Source of the DNA: JAVKBW01 sp040222995
GTDB taxonomy: Bacteria > Pseudomonadota > Alphaproteobacteria > UBA8366 > Aestuariispiraceae
NCBI GenBank assembly: GCA_040222995.1
Contig: JAVKBW010000034.1
Coordinates: 62,001-126,000, forward strand
DNA length: 64,000 bases
Direction: 5' to 3'
The notes under the pieces were generated by a model. It was given only the letters and a program-made list of their open reading frames with translations, did not search any database and was not told the origin of the DNA. The translations under genes and the position numbers were made by a program. This document shows positions 17,259-26,502 of the stretch, piece by piece (position 1 is the first letter of the stretch; the number at the start of each line of letters is the position of its first letter).

Positions 17259-18455
17259 ATGAGCACCGCCGATACCGCCGTGATGAATACTTACGCCCGG
17301 TTCCCTGTCGCTTTCGACCGGGGCGAAGGCATGTATCTCTTCGACACCGACGGCAAACGATATCTCGATTTCTGCGGTGGCATCGCAGTCTGCTCTCTCG
17401 GCCATGCACACCCCCATCTGGTCGAAGCACTGACAGCTCAGGCAGGCAAGCTGTGGCATACATCGAACCTGTTCAAAATTCCGAACCAGGAAGAACTCGC
17501 AAGACGCCTTGCCGACAGCAGTTTCGCCGACCGGGTGTTCTTCACGAATTCCGGCGTCGAGGCGATCGAAGGCGCGATCAAGGCGGCCAGACGGTATCAC
17601 GCCAAACACGGCCATCCGGAAAAATGGCGCACGATCACCGTCGCCGGCGCTTTCCACGGCCGGTCGCTGGCCACCATCGCCGCCGCCGGCAATGCAAAGT
17701 ATCTGGACGGTTTCGGCAAGCCCGCTGACGGCTTCGACAATGTGCCGTTCGACAACATGAACGTTCTGCGCGACACGATAACGGCTGAAACCGCCGCCAT
17801 TCTGGTCGAGCCGATTCAGGGCGAAGGCGGCATCAACCCCGTCTCCGTGGACTATCTGAAAGCGCTGCGCGAAACAGCCGACGAATTCGGCTTGCTGCTG
17901 ATCCTCGATGAAATCCAGTGCGGCATGGGCCGGACCGGAAAGCTTTGGGCGCATGAATGGGCCGGTATCGAACCTGACATCATGGCCGCCGCGAAAGGCA
18001 TCGGCGGCGGCTTCCCGCTGGGCGCGATTCTGGCCAAGGAAGATGCCTGTATTGGGCTGGAGCCGGGGACGCACGGCACGACCTATGGCGGCAACCCACT
18101 CGCCACCGCCGTCGGCAATGCGGTTCTGGATATCTTGCTGAAAGACGGATTCCTGGAACACGTCCAGCAGATGGGAAAAGCGTTGAGAACGGCCCTGGAA
18201 GGGCTGATATCGCGCCATCCGAAGATCTATGCCGAAGTTCGCGGCAGCGGTCTGATGCTGGGTCTGAAATGCACCGAAAACGTCGCCAATATCGATGTCA
18301 TCAAGGCGCTGCTGGCCGATGGCATGCTGTCAGTCGGCGCGGCAAACAACGTCATCCGCCTGCTGCCGCCGCTGATACTGGAACAGGCACATATCGATGA
18401 AGCGATCGGGAAACTCGACCGCGCCGCCGAGAAACTGGAGACGGTCGATGCCTGA
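17259..18455 (+). CDS. argD: Acetylornithine aminotransferase
   Basis: A class III PLP aminotransferase of 398 residues making N-acetylornithine in arginine synthesis. Family features are NTYARFPVAFDRGEGMYLFDTDGKRYLDFCGGIAV, FTNSGVEAIEGAIKAARRYH, GAFHGRSLATIAAAG, LILDEIQCGMGRTGKLWAHE (cofactor aspartate) and AAKGIGGGFPLGA with the Schiff-base lysine. The ATG at 17259 follows a GAAAG site and matches the family N-terminus; an upstream in-frame ATG at 17139 lies inside the permease gene. Its stop overlaps the argF start by 8 bases. Confidence 0.93.
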   Translation: MSTADTAVMNTYARFPVAFDRGEGMYLFDTDGKRYLDFCGGIAVCSLGHAHPHLVEALTAQAGKLWHTSNLFKIPNQEELARRLADSSFADRVFFTNSGVEAIEGAIKAARRYHAKHGHPEKWRTITVAGAFHGRSLATIAAAGNAKYLDGFGKPADGFDNVPFDNMNVLRDTITAETAAILVEPIQGEGGINPVSVDYLKALRETADEFGLLLILDEIQCGMGRTGKLWAHEWAGIEPDIMAAAKGIGGGFPLGAILAKEDACIGLEPGTHGTTYGGNPLATAVGNAVLDILLKDGFLEHVQQMGKALRTALEGLISRHPKIYAEVRGSGLMLGLKCTENVANIDVIKALLADGMLSVGAANNVIRLLPPLILEQAHIDEAIGKLDRAAEKLETVDA

Positions 18456-19377
18456 TACAACGGCTGACCCCAGGCATTTCCTGGATCTCGACAAACTGCC
18501 TCCCGCGACGCTGAGGGGCATTCTGGACGATGCTCATGCCCGGCGGCCCGGCGGCCCCCTGGACAAGGACAAACCGCTCGACGGGCAGGTTCTTGCCTGC
18601 ATTTTCGAAAAGCCGTCGACCCGGACGCGGCTGAGTTTCGATGTCGGTATCCGCCAGCTCGGCGGTGAGTCGATCATCATTACGCCGGCGGAAACCCAGC
18701 TTGGTCGGGGCGAAACCATCGCCGATACGGCACGGGTGCTGTCGCGCTACGTCGATGCGATCATGATCCGCACGACGAAGGAAGAAAAACTGCTGGAACT
18801 GGCGGAATATGCGACCGTACCGGTGATCAACGGCCTGACCGACCGCACCCATCCCTGCCAGTTGATGGCGGATGTGATGACGTTCGAACAGCATCGCGGC
18901 CCGATCAAGGGGCATACCGTCACCTGGTCCGGCGACGGCAATAACATGGCGACAAGCTGGATCCATGCCGCGGTTCAGTTCGACTTCACCCTGCGCATCG
19001 CCTGCCCGGAAACCCTGCCGCCGCCCGCCGACGTGCTTGAATGGGCGAAACAGCAGGGCAAAGAGGTCGTGGTGACACATGATGCCGGTGAAGCGGTTTC
19101 GGGCGCCGATTGCGTGGTTACCGATGTGTGGGTGTCGATGGGCGATGAGGGCGACGATCAGGCCCGGATGCGTCACAACATGCTGAAACCGTTTCAGGTG
19201 GATGAAACGCTGATGGCCCGGGCGAATCCGGACGCCATTTTCATGCACTGCCTGCCGGCGCACCGGGGCGAGGAAGTAACCGCGTCCGTCATCGATGGTC
19301 CGCAATCCGTTGTCTGGGACGAGGCCGAAAACAGGCTGCATGCCCAGAAAGGTATTCTTGCCTGGTGTCTCTCGTGA
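18448..19377 (+). CDS. argF: Ornithine carbamoyltransferase
   Basis: A 309-residue transcarbamylase converting ornithine and carbamoyl phosphate to citrulline. The carbamoyl phosphate loop FEKPSTRTRLSFD, the DRTHPCQLMADVMT motif and the ornithine-binding FMHCLPAHRGEEV are intact. It begins at 18448, overlapping argD by 8 bases, and its 3' end overlaps the Hsp33 gene. argG, the next pathway gene, is at 41.3 kb in this window. Confidence 0.95.
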   Translation: MPDTTADPRHFLDLDKLPPATLRGILDDAHARRPGGPLDKDKPLDGQVLACIFEKPSTRTRLSFDVGIRQLGGESIIITPAETQLGRGETIADTARVLSRYVDAIMIRTTKEEKLLELAEYATVPVINGLTDRTHPCQLMADVMTFEQHRGPIKGHTVTWSGDGNNMATSWIHAAVQFDFTLRIACPETLPPPADVLEWAKQQGKEVVVTHDAGEAVSGADCVVTDVWVSMGDEGDDQARMRHNMLKPFQVDETLMARANPDAIFMHCLPAHRGEEVTASVIDGPQSVVWDEAENRLHAQKGILAWCLS

Positions 19378-20321
19378 AAAGTTCCACCATTCCATCGAGC
19401 GAAATCAAACTGACGGCAACAAGCAATGTGGACGATGTCGTTCAGCCCTTCATGATCGAACAGACCGGCATCAATGGCCGGTTTGTGCGGTTGGGAAGCG
19501 CCGTGAACGATATCCTGTCGAAACATGCCATGGCCGTTCCGGCGAGCCGGTTGCTGGGCGAGTTCATGGCGCTTGCCGCCGCCCTGTCGTCGGCCCTGAA
19601 GTTCGACGGCATCTTTACCCTGCAGACCAGCAGCGACGGACCGGTGCCGCTGGTTGTAGCGGATGTCACGACCGCCGGGCATCTTCGCGGCCATGCCAGA
19701 GTGCGCGATGCCCTGCCCGACGCCGCCGCCATCGCCGCGGCGCCGGTGCCGGCATTGATGGGGGCCGGGCATCTGGCCTTCACCGTTGACCAGAGCGCGG
19801 TCGACGACCGCTACCAGGGCATCGTTTCGCTACAGGGCGAAACGCTGGCGGATTGCATCCATCATTATTTCGACCAGTCGGCCCAGTTCGACGCCAAGGT
19901 GAAGTTGGCCTGCGCCAGAACGGCCGGCGGGCAATGGCGGGCCGGCGCGCTGATGATCCAGCGCCTGCCGGAAGAAGGCGGCACTGGCGGGGTCGATGAT
20001 CCGGATGCGTGGAACCGGGCGAAAGTGTTGCTGGATTCAGCCCGGCCCGACGAAATGACGGACCCGAATCTGACGCCGAACGATCTGCTGTTCAGGCTGT
20101 TCCACGAAGACGGCGTTCGGGTATTCGAACCGAGATCGCTGGCGGCCGTTTGCCGATGTTCGCGCGAGCGCATGTTGAACGCGCTGACCACGCTGCCGGA
20201 AAGCGACCTGCAAGAGATTGTGACCGACGGTTTCATTGAGATGACCTGTGAATTCTGCAATACAAGCAGACAGTTCACCCCGTCGGAGGTTGCCGACGCC
20301 AAGTCGGACAAGCGGGGCTGA
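19365..20321 (+). CDS. hslO: Redox-regulated chaperone Hsp33
   Basis: A 318-residue holdase activated by oxidation. The C-terminal zinc switch has CRC (in AVCRCSRERM) and CEFC (in MTCEFCNTSRQF), the four cysteines expected. The N-terminal domain has VQPFMIEQTGINGRFVRLGSAVNDIL and LTLQTSSDGPVPLVVAD-like segments. The start is a GTG at 19365 overlapping argF by 13 bases, with AAAGG upstream; a GTG at 19374, overlapping the argF stop as GTGA, is an alternative. argD-argF-hslO is a standard alphaproteobacterial string. Confidence 0.93.
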   Translation: MSLVKSSTIPSSEIKLTATSNVDDVVQPFMIEQTGINGRFVRLGSAVNDILSKHAMAVPASRLLGEFMALAAALSSALKFDGIFTLQTSSDGPVPLVVADVTTAGHLRGHARVRDALPDAAAIAAAPVPALMGAGHLAFTVDQSAVDDRYQGIVSLQGETLADCIHHYFDQSAQFDAKVKLACARTAGGQWRAGALMIQRLPEEGGTGGVDDPDAWNRAKVLLDSARPDEMTDPNLTPNDLLFRLFHEDGVRVFEPRSLAAVCRCSRERMLNALTTLPESDLQEIVTDGFIEMTCEFCNTSRQFTPSEVADAKSDKRG

Positions 20322-20344
20322 CACCCGGCAACAGGAGATCAAGA

Positions 20345-20980
20345 ATGCGTGAGACACGGTTTCGGTTTTCAGAAGCGTTACCCGCGATAACACGCCGGAC
20401 GGCGCTCGCGATGGTCGGTTCCGCGGCGGCCGGAATGGCCGTCACAGGCTGTGAAACAGAGGCGCAACTGCCCAAGTACGCCGCCATCACCTTTAGTCAT
20501 CGTCGCGCCATCAATGTCCGCGCCGGCAACATCGTCGCGCGCACCACGTTCGTGAAACCGTTGAAAGCACCGAATGTCGAGCATGATTTCCCGGTCGATC
20601 TGGGTAAAACCGCAGAGCGTTGGGCGCATGACCGGCTTGCAACCACCGGCGGCGACGGCACGCTGACCTATACGGTTCTGGATGCCAGCGTTGTCGAAAC
20701 GCCGCTGGAAAAAACCGACGGCATCACCGGGCTGCTGACGACGGATCAGTCGGAACGGTATGAAGGAACGGTTCGGGTGCGTGTGGAAGCCGAAAACCCC
20801 TCTACGGGTCAGACCGGCGAGACCGAGGTCGCCGTAAAACGCAGCTTCACGATTCCGGAAGACGCCACGTTCAATGAGCGTGAGAAAGTCTGGTATCAAA
20901 TGACCGAAAAGCTGATGGCGGACCTCGACCGCCAATTGGAAGCGGCGATCCAGAAGCACTTGAGCGCGTTTCTAGACTAG
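20345..20980 (+). CDS. Putative exported lipoprotein of unknown function
   Basis: A 211-residue protein. The N-terminus has an RR pair (TRRTALAMVGSAAAGMAVTGCETEA) that fits a twin-arginine signal ending in a lipobox-like AVTGC, so an exported lipoprotein is likely. The mature region is basic and beta-rich, ends in a helix (REKVWYQMTEKLMADLDRQLEAAIQKHLSAF), and has no named domain that I recognise. An AGGAG ribosome site precedes the ATG. It follows hslO after 23 bases and is convergent with gpsA. Confidence 0.75.
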   Translation: MRETRFRFSEALPAITRRTALAMVGSAAAGMAVTGCETEAQLPKYAAITFSHRRAINVRAGNIVARTTFVKPLKAPNVEHDFPVDLGKTAERWAHDRLATTGGDGTLTYTVLDASVVETPLEKTDGITGLLTTDQSERYEGTVRVRVEAENPSTGQTGETEVAVKRSFTIPEDATFNEREKVWYQMTEKLMADLDRQLEAAIQKHLSAFLD

Positions 20981-20995
20981 TCGGCCGAACCGACC

Positions 20996-22009
20996 CTACC
21001 GATGCCTGTCCAGCTCTTCGCGGAACGGGCGGGCCAGCAGACCCTGGATGGCGTCATCGATGCCGGTTTGTCCGGTCAATATTGCATCGACCGCGAGGGA
21101 TATCGGCAAATCCAGCCCGTCGCGTTCTGCGATGCGGCGAACAGCATCCGCCGTGCGAACGCCTTCCGTCACGGCGCGGCGCCTGCCAAGGATTTCTTCC
21201 ATGGTCTTTCCCTGACCCAGTCCGTAGCCAAGCGACATGTTCCGTGATTGAAGCGACGAACAGGTCAGGACGAGGTCGCCGACGCCCGAAAGGCCCATCG
21301 CGGTTTCAACGTGCCCGCCCTTTGCCGCGATCAGCCGCGCCATTTCAGACAGGCCGCGCGTGATCAGCGCCGCCTTGGCGTTTTCGCCCAGTCCCTTGCC
21401 CGCGACGATGCCGCAGGCGATCGCCAGCACGTTCTTGACGGCGCCGCCCAGCTCCACCCCGTTGCGGTCATCCGAAAGATACGGGCGGAATATCTGCGAT
21501 CCGAGGAGATCGACGATACGCTTCCCCGCGTCCTGATCGTGCGCCGCGACCACGGCCGCCGCCGGCAGGCCTTTCGCGAGTTCCGCCGCAAAGTTCGGAC
21601 CGGACAGTACCGCGACAGGATTTTCACCGAGATTTCTTTCGGCAATCGCCGACAGCAATTCCAGTTTCTGGCAATCGATGCCCTTGGCGCAGATGGCGAC
21701 CGGCACGCCGGCAGCCAGATGCGGTTGCATCGCCAGGGTGATATCGCCCACGGTTTGCGCCGGCGTGACGATCAGGGCGGCGACCGCGCCGTCCAGTGTG
21801 TCGGCAATGTCCCGGGTTGCCCGTAAACCCGATGGCGGAATGACATCCGGCAGATAATCGGGGTTACCCTTGCCCGCATTCAGGGAGTCGACAACCGATG
21901 CGTTTCGCGCCCACAGGACCGTTTCCAGTCCGTTTCGGCAACTGAGGCAGGCAAGGGCGGTGGCCCAGGCGCCTCCGCCGATGATCGCCAGCTTTTCAGA
22001 CATTGGCAT
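20996..22009 (-). CDS. gpsA: Glycerol-3-phosphate dehydrogenase [NAD(P)+]
   Basis: Makes sn-glycerol 3-phosphate from dihydroxyacetone phosphate for phospholipid synthesis. The nucleotide-binding loop is IIGGGAWATALA, followed by VLSGPNFAAELAKGLPAAAVVA, GAVKNVLAIACGIVAGKGLGENAKAALITRGLSEM (catalytic lysine) and GLSGVGDLVLTCSSLQSRN. The 337-residue length is normal. The start at 22009 overlaps the tsaD stop by 14 bases; the ATG at 22003 is equally possible. It is probably co-transcribed with tsaD. Confidence 0.94.
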   Translation of the reverse strand: MPMSEKLAIIGGGAWATALACLSCRNGLETVLWARNASVVDSLNAGKGNPDYLPDVIPPSGLRATRDIADTLDGAVAALIVTPAQTVGDITLAMQPHLAAGVPVAICAKGIDCQKLELLSAIAERNLGENPVAVLSGPNFAAELAKGLPAAAVVAAHDQDAGKRIVDLLGSQIFRPYLSDDRNGVELGGAVKNVLAIACGIVAGKGLGENAKAALITRGLSEMARLIAAKGGHVETAMGLSGVGDLVLTCSSLQSRNMSLGYGLGQGKTMEEILGRRRAVTEGVRTADAVRRIAERDGLDLPISLAVDAILTGQTGIDDAIQGLLARPFREELDRHR

Positions 22010-23060
22010 GATCCATCAACTCGACCAATGGCCAGCGAGGGCGGGCCTTGATATCCAGCGGGTCTGTCATACCCAGCCGATACCGTTCCAGCCCGGCCCA
22101 GGCAATCATGGCGGCATTGTCGGTGCAGAGATGCATCGGCGGCGCGAGGAAATGCAGTCCCTCGCTGTCTGTCAGGCCGGACAAAGCCTGCCGGAGCCGA
22201 TTGTTCGCCGCCACACCGCCGGCAACAACCAGGGTTGGACCGACGCCGAAATCGGTTTTGAACCGGGCAATTGCGCGCCGGCATCTGTCCACCAGAACAT
22301 CGGCGACCGCCTCCTGAAACGACGCGGCGGCATCGGCGGTGGTTTGCCGGTTCGCGGATTCCAGCTTTTCAATTGCATATCGAACCGCCGTCTTCAGCCC
22401 GGCGAAGGAAAAATCGCAATTGTCGCGTCCGACCATCGGCCGCGGGAACCGGAACGCTGACCCATCCCCTTCGAGAGCCGCCTTTTCGACGGCCGGCCCG
22501 CCCGGATAGCCCAGCCCCAGCATCGCCGCCGTCTTGTCGAACGCCTCGCCGACCGCGTCGTCGATGGTCCGTCCGTAGAGCCGGTACCGTCCGACGCCTT
22601 CCGCTGCCAGCAACTGGCAATGGCCGCCCGAAACCAGCAGCAACAGATAGGGAAATTCGATCGGACCGTCGGCAACCGACGCCAAGCGGGGGCTGAGGGC
22701 ATGGCCTTCAAGATGGTTAACAGCGATGAAGGGCAGACCATGACACAGGGCGATGGCCTTTGCCGAAACAGCACCCACCATGACCCCGCCGATCAGGCCC
22801 GGACCCGTGGTTGCCGCAATCGCCGCTAGGTCCTTGAAGCCGATCCCCGCTTCGTCCATCGCCTGGGCGATCAGGCGGTCGAGATGATCGAGATGGCTGC
22901 GCGCCGCAATTTCCGGAACGACCCCGCCATAGGGTCGGTGATCGTCCAGTTGCGACAGAACGACATTGGCCAGAATGCGCCCGTCGCCGTCCAGAACGGC
23001 GGCCGCGGTTTCATCGCAGGAGGTTTCTATTCCAAGAATATAGGTCGTCGTCATTTTCAT
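21996..23060 (-). CDS. tsaD: tRNA N6-adenosine threonylcarbamoyltransferase
   Basis: The Kae1/Qri7-family subunit that transfers threonylcarbamoyl to A37 of tRNAs reading ANN codons. Visible motifs are ILGIETSCDETAAAVLD at the start, metal-binding HLEGHALSPRL, LLLVSGGHCQLL, and the C-terminal VVAGGVAANNRLR. The frame extends upstream to 23222, but the family N-terminus (MTTTYILGIETSCDET) places the start at 23060 or 23054, which gives 354 or 352 residues. hemC is divergent with a 47-base gap. Confidence 0.94.
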   Translation of the reverse strand: MKMTTTYILGIETSCDETAAAVLDGDGRILANVVLSQLDDHRPYGGVVPEIAARSHLDHLDRLIAQAMDEAGIGFKDLAAIAATTGPGLIGGVMVGAVSAKAIALCHGLPFIAVNHLEGHALSPRLASVADGPIEFPYLLLLVSGGHCQLLAAEGVGRYRLYGRTIDDAVGEAFDKTAAMLGLGYPGGPAVEKAALEGDGSAFRFPRPMVGRDNCDFSFAGLKTAVRYAIEKLESANRQTTADAAASFQEAVADVLVDRCRRAIARFKTDFGVGPTLVVAGGVAANNRLRQALSGLTDSEGLHFLAPPMHLCTDNAAMIAWAGLERYRLGMTDPLDIKARPRWPLVELMDHANV

Positions 23061-23107
23061 GGATTCAGGGTGTAGCCTAGACGGCACGGTTAGGCTACTG
23101 GTTGTGA

Positions 23108-24046
23108 ATGATGACGTCTGATTTTCAACCCGGCCAAACGTTGCGTCTCGGCACGCGCGGATCGCCGCTCGCCATGGCGCAGGCCGTCGAAACCAAACAG
23201 CGGATCGCCGCCGCAGCGCCACAGGTAGGCATCGAGATCGTCGATATCAAGACGACCGGCGACAAGGTTGTCGACCGGCGGCTGGCCGAAATCGGCGGCA
23301 AGGGACTGTTCACCAAGGAACTCGACGACGCGCTGCTGGACGGTCGAATCGATTTCGGCGTGCACTCCATGAAAGACATGGAAACATGGCTGCCTGACGG
23401 TATCGAGATCGCCGCCGTGCTGCCGCGTGAAGATCCGCGAGACGCGCTGGTCAGTTATGTAGCGAACAGCATCGACAGCCTGCCGAAAGGCGCGGTCATC
23501 GGAACGGCTTCGCTACGCCGGCAGGCGCAATTGCTTGCTAGGCGGCCTGACCTTTCCGTCGTCATGTTTCGCGGCAATGTGCAGACCCGTCTGGAAAAGC
23601 TGGCCCGCGGCGAGGCCGCCGCAACGTTTCTGGCAACCGCCGGCCTGAACCGTCTTGGCGTTGAGATCGACGCCGTGACCCCGCTTGAGACCGACACGAT
23701 GTTGCCCGCTGTCGCCCAGGGGGCGATCGCGATCACCGTTCGCGCCGGAGACGACAGGACACGCGGTATCGTCGCCCTTCTGAACGACGCGGAAACAGCC
23801 GCGCGTACAGCGACTGAGCGCGGGTTTCTGGCGGCGCTCGACGGGTCGTGCAGGACCCCGATTGCCGGACTTGCCGAGCTTTCCGGTGACGGATCGAAGA
23901 TCATGTTCCGGGGGTTGGTCGTACGCCCGGACGGCAGCGGCCTGATGACAGTTGCCGATGAAGGCCCGGTAGAAGACGCCGAGGAAATCGGCTTGCGCGC
24001 CGGCCGCGTCGTACGGCCTAAAATGGACCGGGGTTATTTTGAATGA
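23108..24046 (+). CDS. hemC: Hydroxymethylbilane synthase (porphobilinogen deaminase)
   Basis: Polymerises four porphobilinogen units into hydroxymethylbilane. The 312-residue protein has LRLGTRGSPLAMAQA, GGKGLFTKELDDALLDGRIDFGVHSMKDM (catalytic aspartate region), TASLRRQAQLLARRPDL, RGNVQTRLEKL and LDGSCRTPIAG with the cysteine that anchors the dipyrromethane cofactor. Its stop overlaps the next gene start by 4 bases. It starts the heme cluster hemC, hemD fusion, hemY. Confidence 0.95.
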   Translation: MMTSDFQPGQTLRLGTRGSPLAMAQAVETKQRIAAAAPQVGIEIVDIKTTGDKVVDRRLAEIGGKGLFTKELDDALLDGRIDFGVHSMKDMETWLPDGIEIAAVLPREDPRDALVSYVANSIDSLPKGAVIGTASLRRQAQLLARRPDLSVVMFRGNVQTRLEKLARGEAAATFLATAGLNRLGVEIDAVTPLETDTMLPAVAQGAIAITVRAGDDRTRGIVALLNDAETAARTATERGFLAALDGSCRTPIAGLAELSGDGSKIMFRGLVVRPDGSGLMTVADEGPVEDAEEIGLRAGRVVRPKMDRGYFE

Positions 24047-26490
24047 ATGACGGTGATACGTCACCTGTTGTCTGGATACCGAGACCGATCGACGATGCGA
24101 TAGACCTGTCCGCCGAGGTCAGCGCTTTGGGGCTGACACCGCTGGTCGAACCGGTCATGACGATCAACTATAACAACACGGTGCCTGACCTGACCGGCGT
24201 CACCGGGCTGGTTTTCACCTCCGCGAACGGTGTACGTGCCTTTGTCCGCGCCGCGCCGGACCGTCATATCCCTGTCTACGCAGTCGGATTGCAATGTGCG
24301 GAAGCCGCCCGGGCCGCAGGCTTCAGCACCGTCGTAACCGCCGGTGGAGACGTCGAAAAACTGGCGGCAACCATTGCCAATGACCGATCGCCAGAGGACG
24401 ATATTCTTCTGCATGCCGCGGCCAGCGACCGGGCCGGCGATCTGTCCGGCTTGCTGGAGCGACAGGGATTCGATGTTCGGCGGGCGGTGCTGTATCGCGC
24501 GGATACGATCGACAAACTGCCCGACTCCCTGATCCGGCGGCTCGAAAGCGGCGGTGTTGCCGCCGTCATGCTGTTCTCTCCGCGAACAGCCGAAACGGTC
24601 GGCAGGCTTTTGAAGAACGCCGGATCGGATTCCGCTGGCATCCACGCCATCTGCTTCAGCCAGGCCGTCGCCGACAAACTTTCGCCGCAGGACTGGTCGG
24701 CTATCGCGGTTGCGCGGGAGCCGAGCCGGCCAAGCATACTGCAGGCATTGAATGCCGTATTGCCTGCAGATACGGCCCGCAGCACGGAAAGTACGGCTGA
24801 AACCGTCGGTGACGCAAAAAATCGGCAAAAGGACGGGACAGAAGCGCCCGGTACGCTTACACTGTCTTTGGATGGCAGCCGTACGCGTGACGGAAGTACA
24901 CTTGTAAATGAAAAACCCGAAGGGGCGTCGGACATAATGAACGCAGAACATGTGATCGAACAATTTGGCGGAATCAGGCCGATGGCGCAGAAGCTGGGGA
25001 TCGCCGTCAGTACTGTTCAGGGCTGGAAAACGCGAAATCACATTCCGGAAAACCGGTGGGAAGACGTGCGCGCGGCTGCGGCAAGCAGCGGCATCGATCT
25101 GGACGAAACGCACCGGATCGACGAGACCGCGGACACTGCGGAAGAGCCGGAACAGGAAGCGGAAGGCCCCTGGTCAGACGACCAGACCGATAAACCGGCG
25201 GACTCCGACGATCATGACATCGCATCCGATAAGCACGAAACGGACACGACCGAAACCGACACACCGTCGGAACGCCCGGCAGATGAGCACCATGGAGATG
25301 AGCATCAGGCGGACGAGCCCAGGCCGGCAGCCTCACCGCCTGCCGCCCCGCCACAGGCAAAAGCAACCCGCAGCGGAAGCGGCGGTTGGGCGCTGTTTCT
25401 GGCCCTGATCGCCCTTGCGGGCATCGCGACGCGCGGCTACTGGGGGCCTGCGATAGATCCGAAGGTAGAGGCGCATCTCACCAACTTTTTCGGCCCGCCG
25501 GTGAAACAGCAGGCAACGGCCGTCGACGAAACGATCCAGACCGATCTGGTGCGCACCCAGGAAGTGATGGCCACGATTCTGCAGCGGCTGGATACGATCG
25601 AACAGGGTGTCGGATTGACGGAAGGGTCCGAGGGCGACGGCAATATCTCGTCGGTTGCGCTGGACGCCGTCAAAGACCGGCTGGCCGCACTGGAAAGCCA
25701 ACTGGAAACGGCTGTCACCGTCTCGAAAGACGGCAATGTCGATCTGGCGGCCCTGCAATCCGCACTGACCGCTCTCAGGACACGCATGCAGGCTCTCGAT
25801 GAAAAGGCCGATGCCTCGATCCGGACATCGCGGCTGGACATCGATACATTCCGTGATCAGCTAACCGCCATCACCAACGATCTGGAGACGGCGAATACAT
25901 ACATAAAGTCTCTGGGCGAACGCCTTCTGCTGCTGGAGAACACACCGGGCAACCCGGCCATCAGTTCGGCCGCTCTGGTTCTCGCCATCGGGCAGCTTGA
26001 AACCATTGCCGATACGGGAACGCCTTTCAACGACACCCTGCCGGGATTGCGGGAACTGGCCGGTGACGACGCTGAAATTCTGGCGATTGTCGATTCTCTG
26101 AAGGAAGCCTCGTGGAACGGGGTCACCACTTTGTCCGTGCTTGCCGGACGTTTCGACAAAATAGCCGCAACAGTCGATGCGGCCGAGACAGCGACGACAG
26201 ACGGCGACTGGATCGATGAAAGTCTTGCGCAATTGCAGTCGGTGGTCAGCATCCGGCGCACCGACGCGGCGCCGGATGCGCCGGCCGCCACGAAGGCGGA
26301 AGCCGCCCTCGCGCGTGGCGATCTGGCCGCCGCAATCGATCTGGTTGCGCCGTTCAGGAATGCCGACGACGAGATTGCGGCGTGGCTCGACGCGGCGGAA
26401 GCCCGTCTTGCCGTCGATACCGCAATTTCCAGCTTACGCGCCCATGCCGTCGCCCGTCTGCGCGCCCTGGCAAACGATCGCAAGAACTAA
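24043..26490 (+). CDS. hemD: Uroporphyrinogen-III synthase / HTH / mitofilin (Mic60)-like fusion protein
   Basis: A single 815-residue frame with three parts. Residues about 1-245 resemble HemD, which closes hydroxymethylbilane to uroporphyrinogen III (GLVFTSANGVRAFV, VYAVGLQCAEAARAAGF, LLHAAASDRAGDLSGLLERQGFDV, AVMLFSPRTAETV). Residues about 299-345 form a small Cro-like HTH (FGGIRPMAQKLGIAVSTVQGW). An acidic linker rich in D, E and H leads to one membrane helix at about 448-464, then long coiled coil and a mitofilin-like C-terminal domain. In other alphaproteobacteria hemD and Mic60 are adjacent separate genes. An in-frame ATG at 24937 with AGGGG upstream may allow separate translation of the HTH-Mic60 part. 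Confidence 0.85.
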   Translation: MNDGDTSPVVWIPRPIDDAIDLSAEVSALGLTPLVEPVMTINYNNTVPDLTGVTGLVFTSANGVRAFVRAAPDRHIPVYAVGLQCAEAARAAGFSTVVTAGGDVEKLAATIANDRSPEDDILLHAAASDRAGDLSGLLERQGFDVRRAVLYRADTIDKLPDSLIRRLESGGVAAVMLFSPRTAETVGRLLKNAGSDSAGIHAICFSQAVADKLSPQDWSAIAVAREPSRPSILQALNAVLPADTARSTESTAETVGDAKNRQKDGTEAPGTLTLSLDGSRTRDGSTLVNEKPEGASDIMNAEHVIEQFGGIRPMAQKLGIAVSTVQGWKTRNHIPENRWEDVRAAAASSGIDLDETHRIDETADTAEEPEQEAEGPWSDDQTDKPADSDDHDIASDKHETDTTETDTPSERPADEHHGDEHQADEPRPAASPPAAPPQAKATRSGSGGWALFLALIALAGIATRGYWGPAIDPKVEAHLTNFFGPPVKQQATAVDETIQTDLVRTQEVMATILQRLDTIEQGVGLTEGSEGDGNISSVALDAVKDRLAALESQLETAVTVSKDGNVDLAALQSALTALRTRMQALDEKADASIRTSRLDIDTFRDQLTAITNDLETANTYIKSLGERLLLLENTPGNPAISSAALVLAIGQLETIADTGTPFNDTLPGLRELAGDDAEILAIVDSLKEASWNGVTTLSVLAGRFDKIAATVDAAETATTDGDWIDESLAQLQSVVSIRRTDAAPDAPAATKAEAALARGDLAAAIDLVAPFRNADDEIAAWLDAAEARLAVDTAISSLRAHAVARLRALANDRKN

Positions 26491-26502
26491 GGGTCAACCG
26501 AT

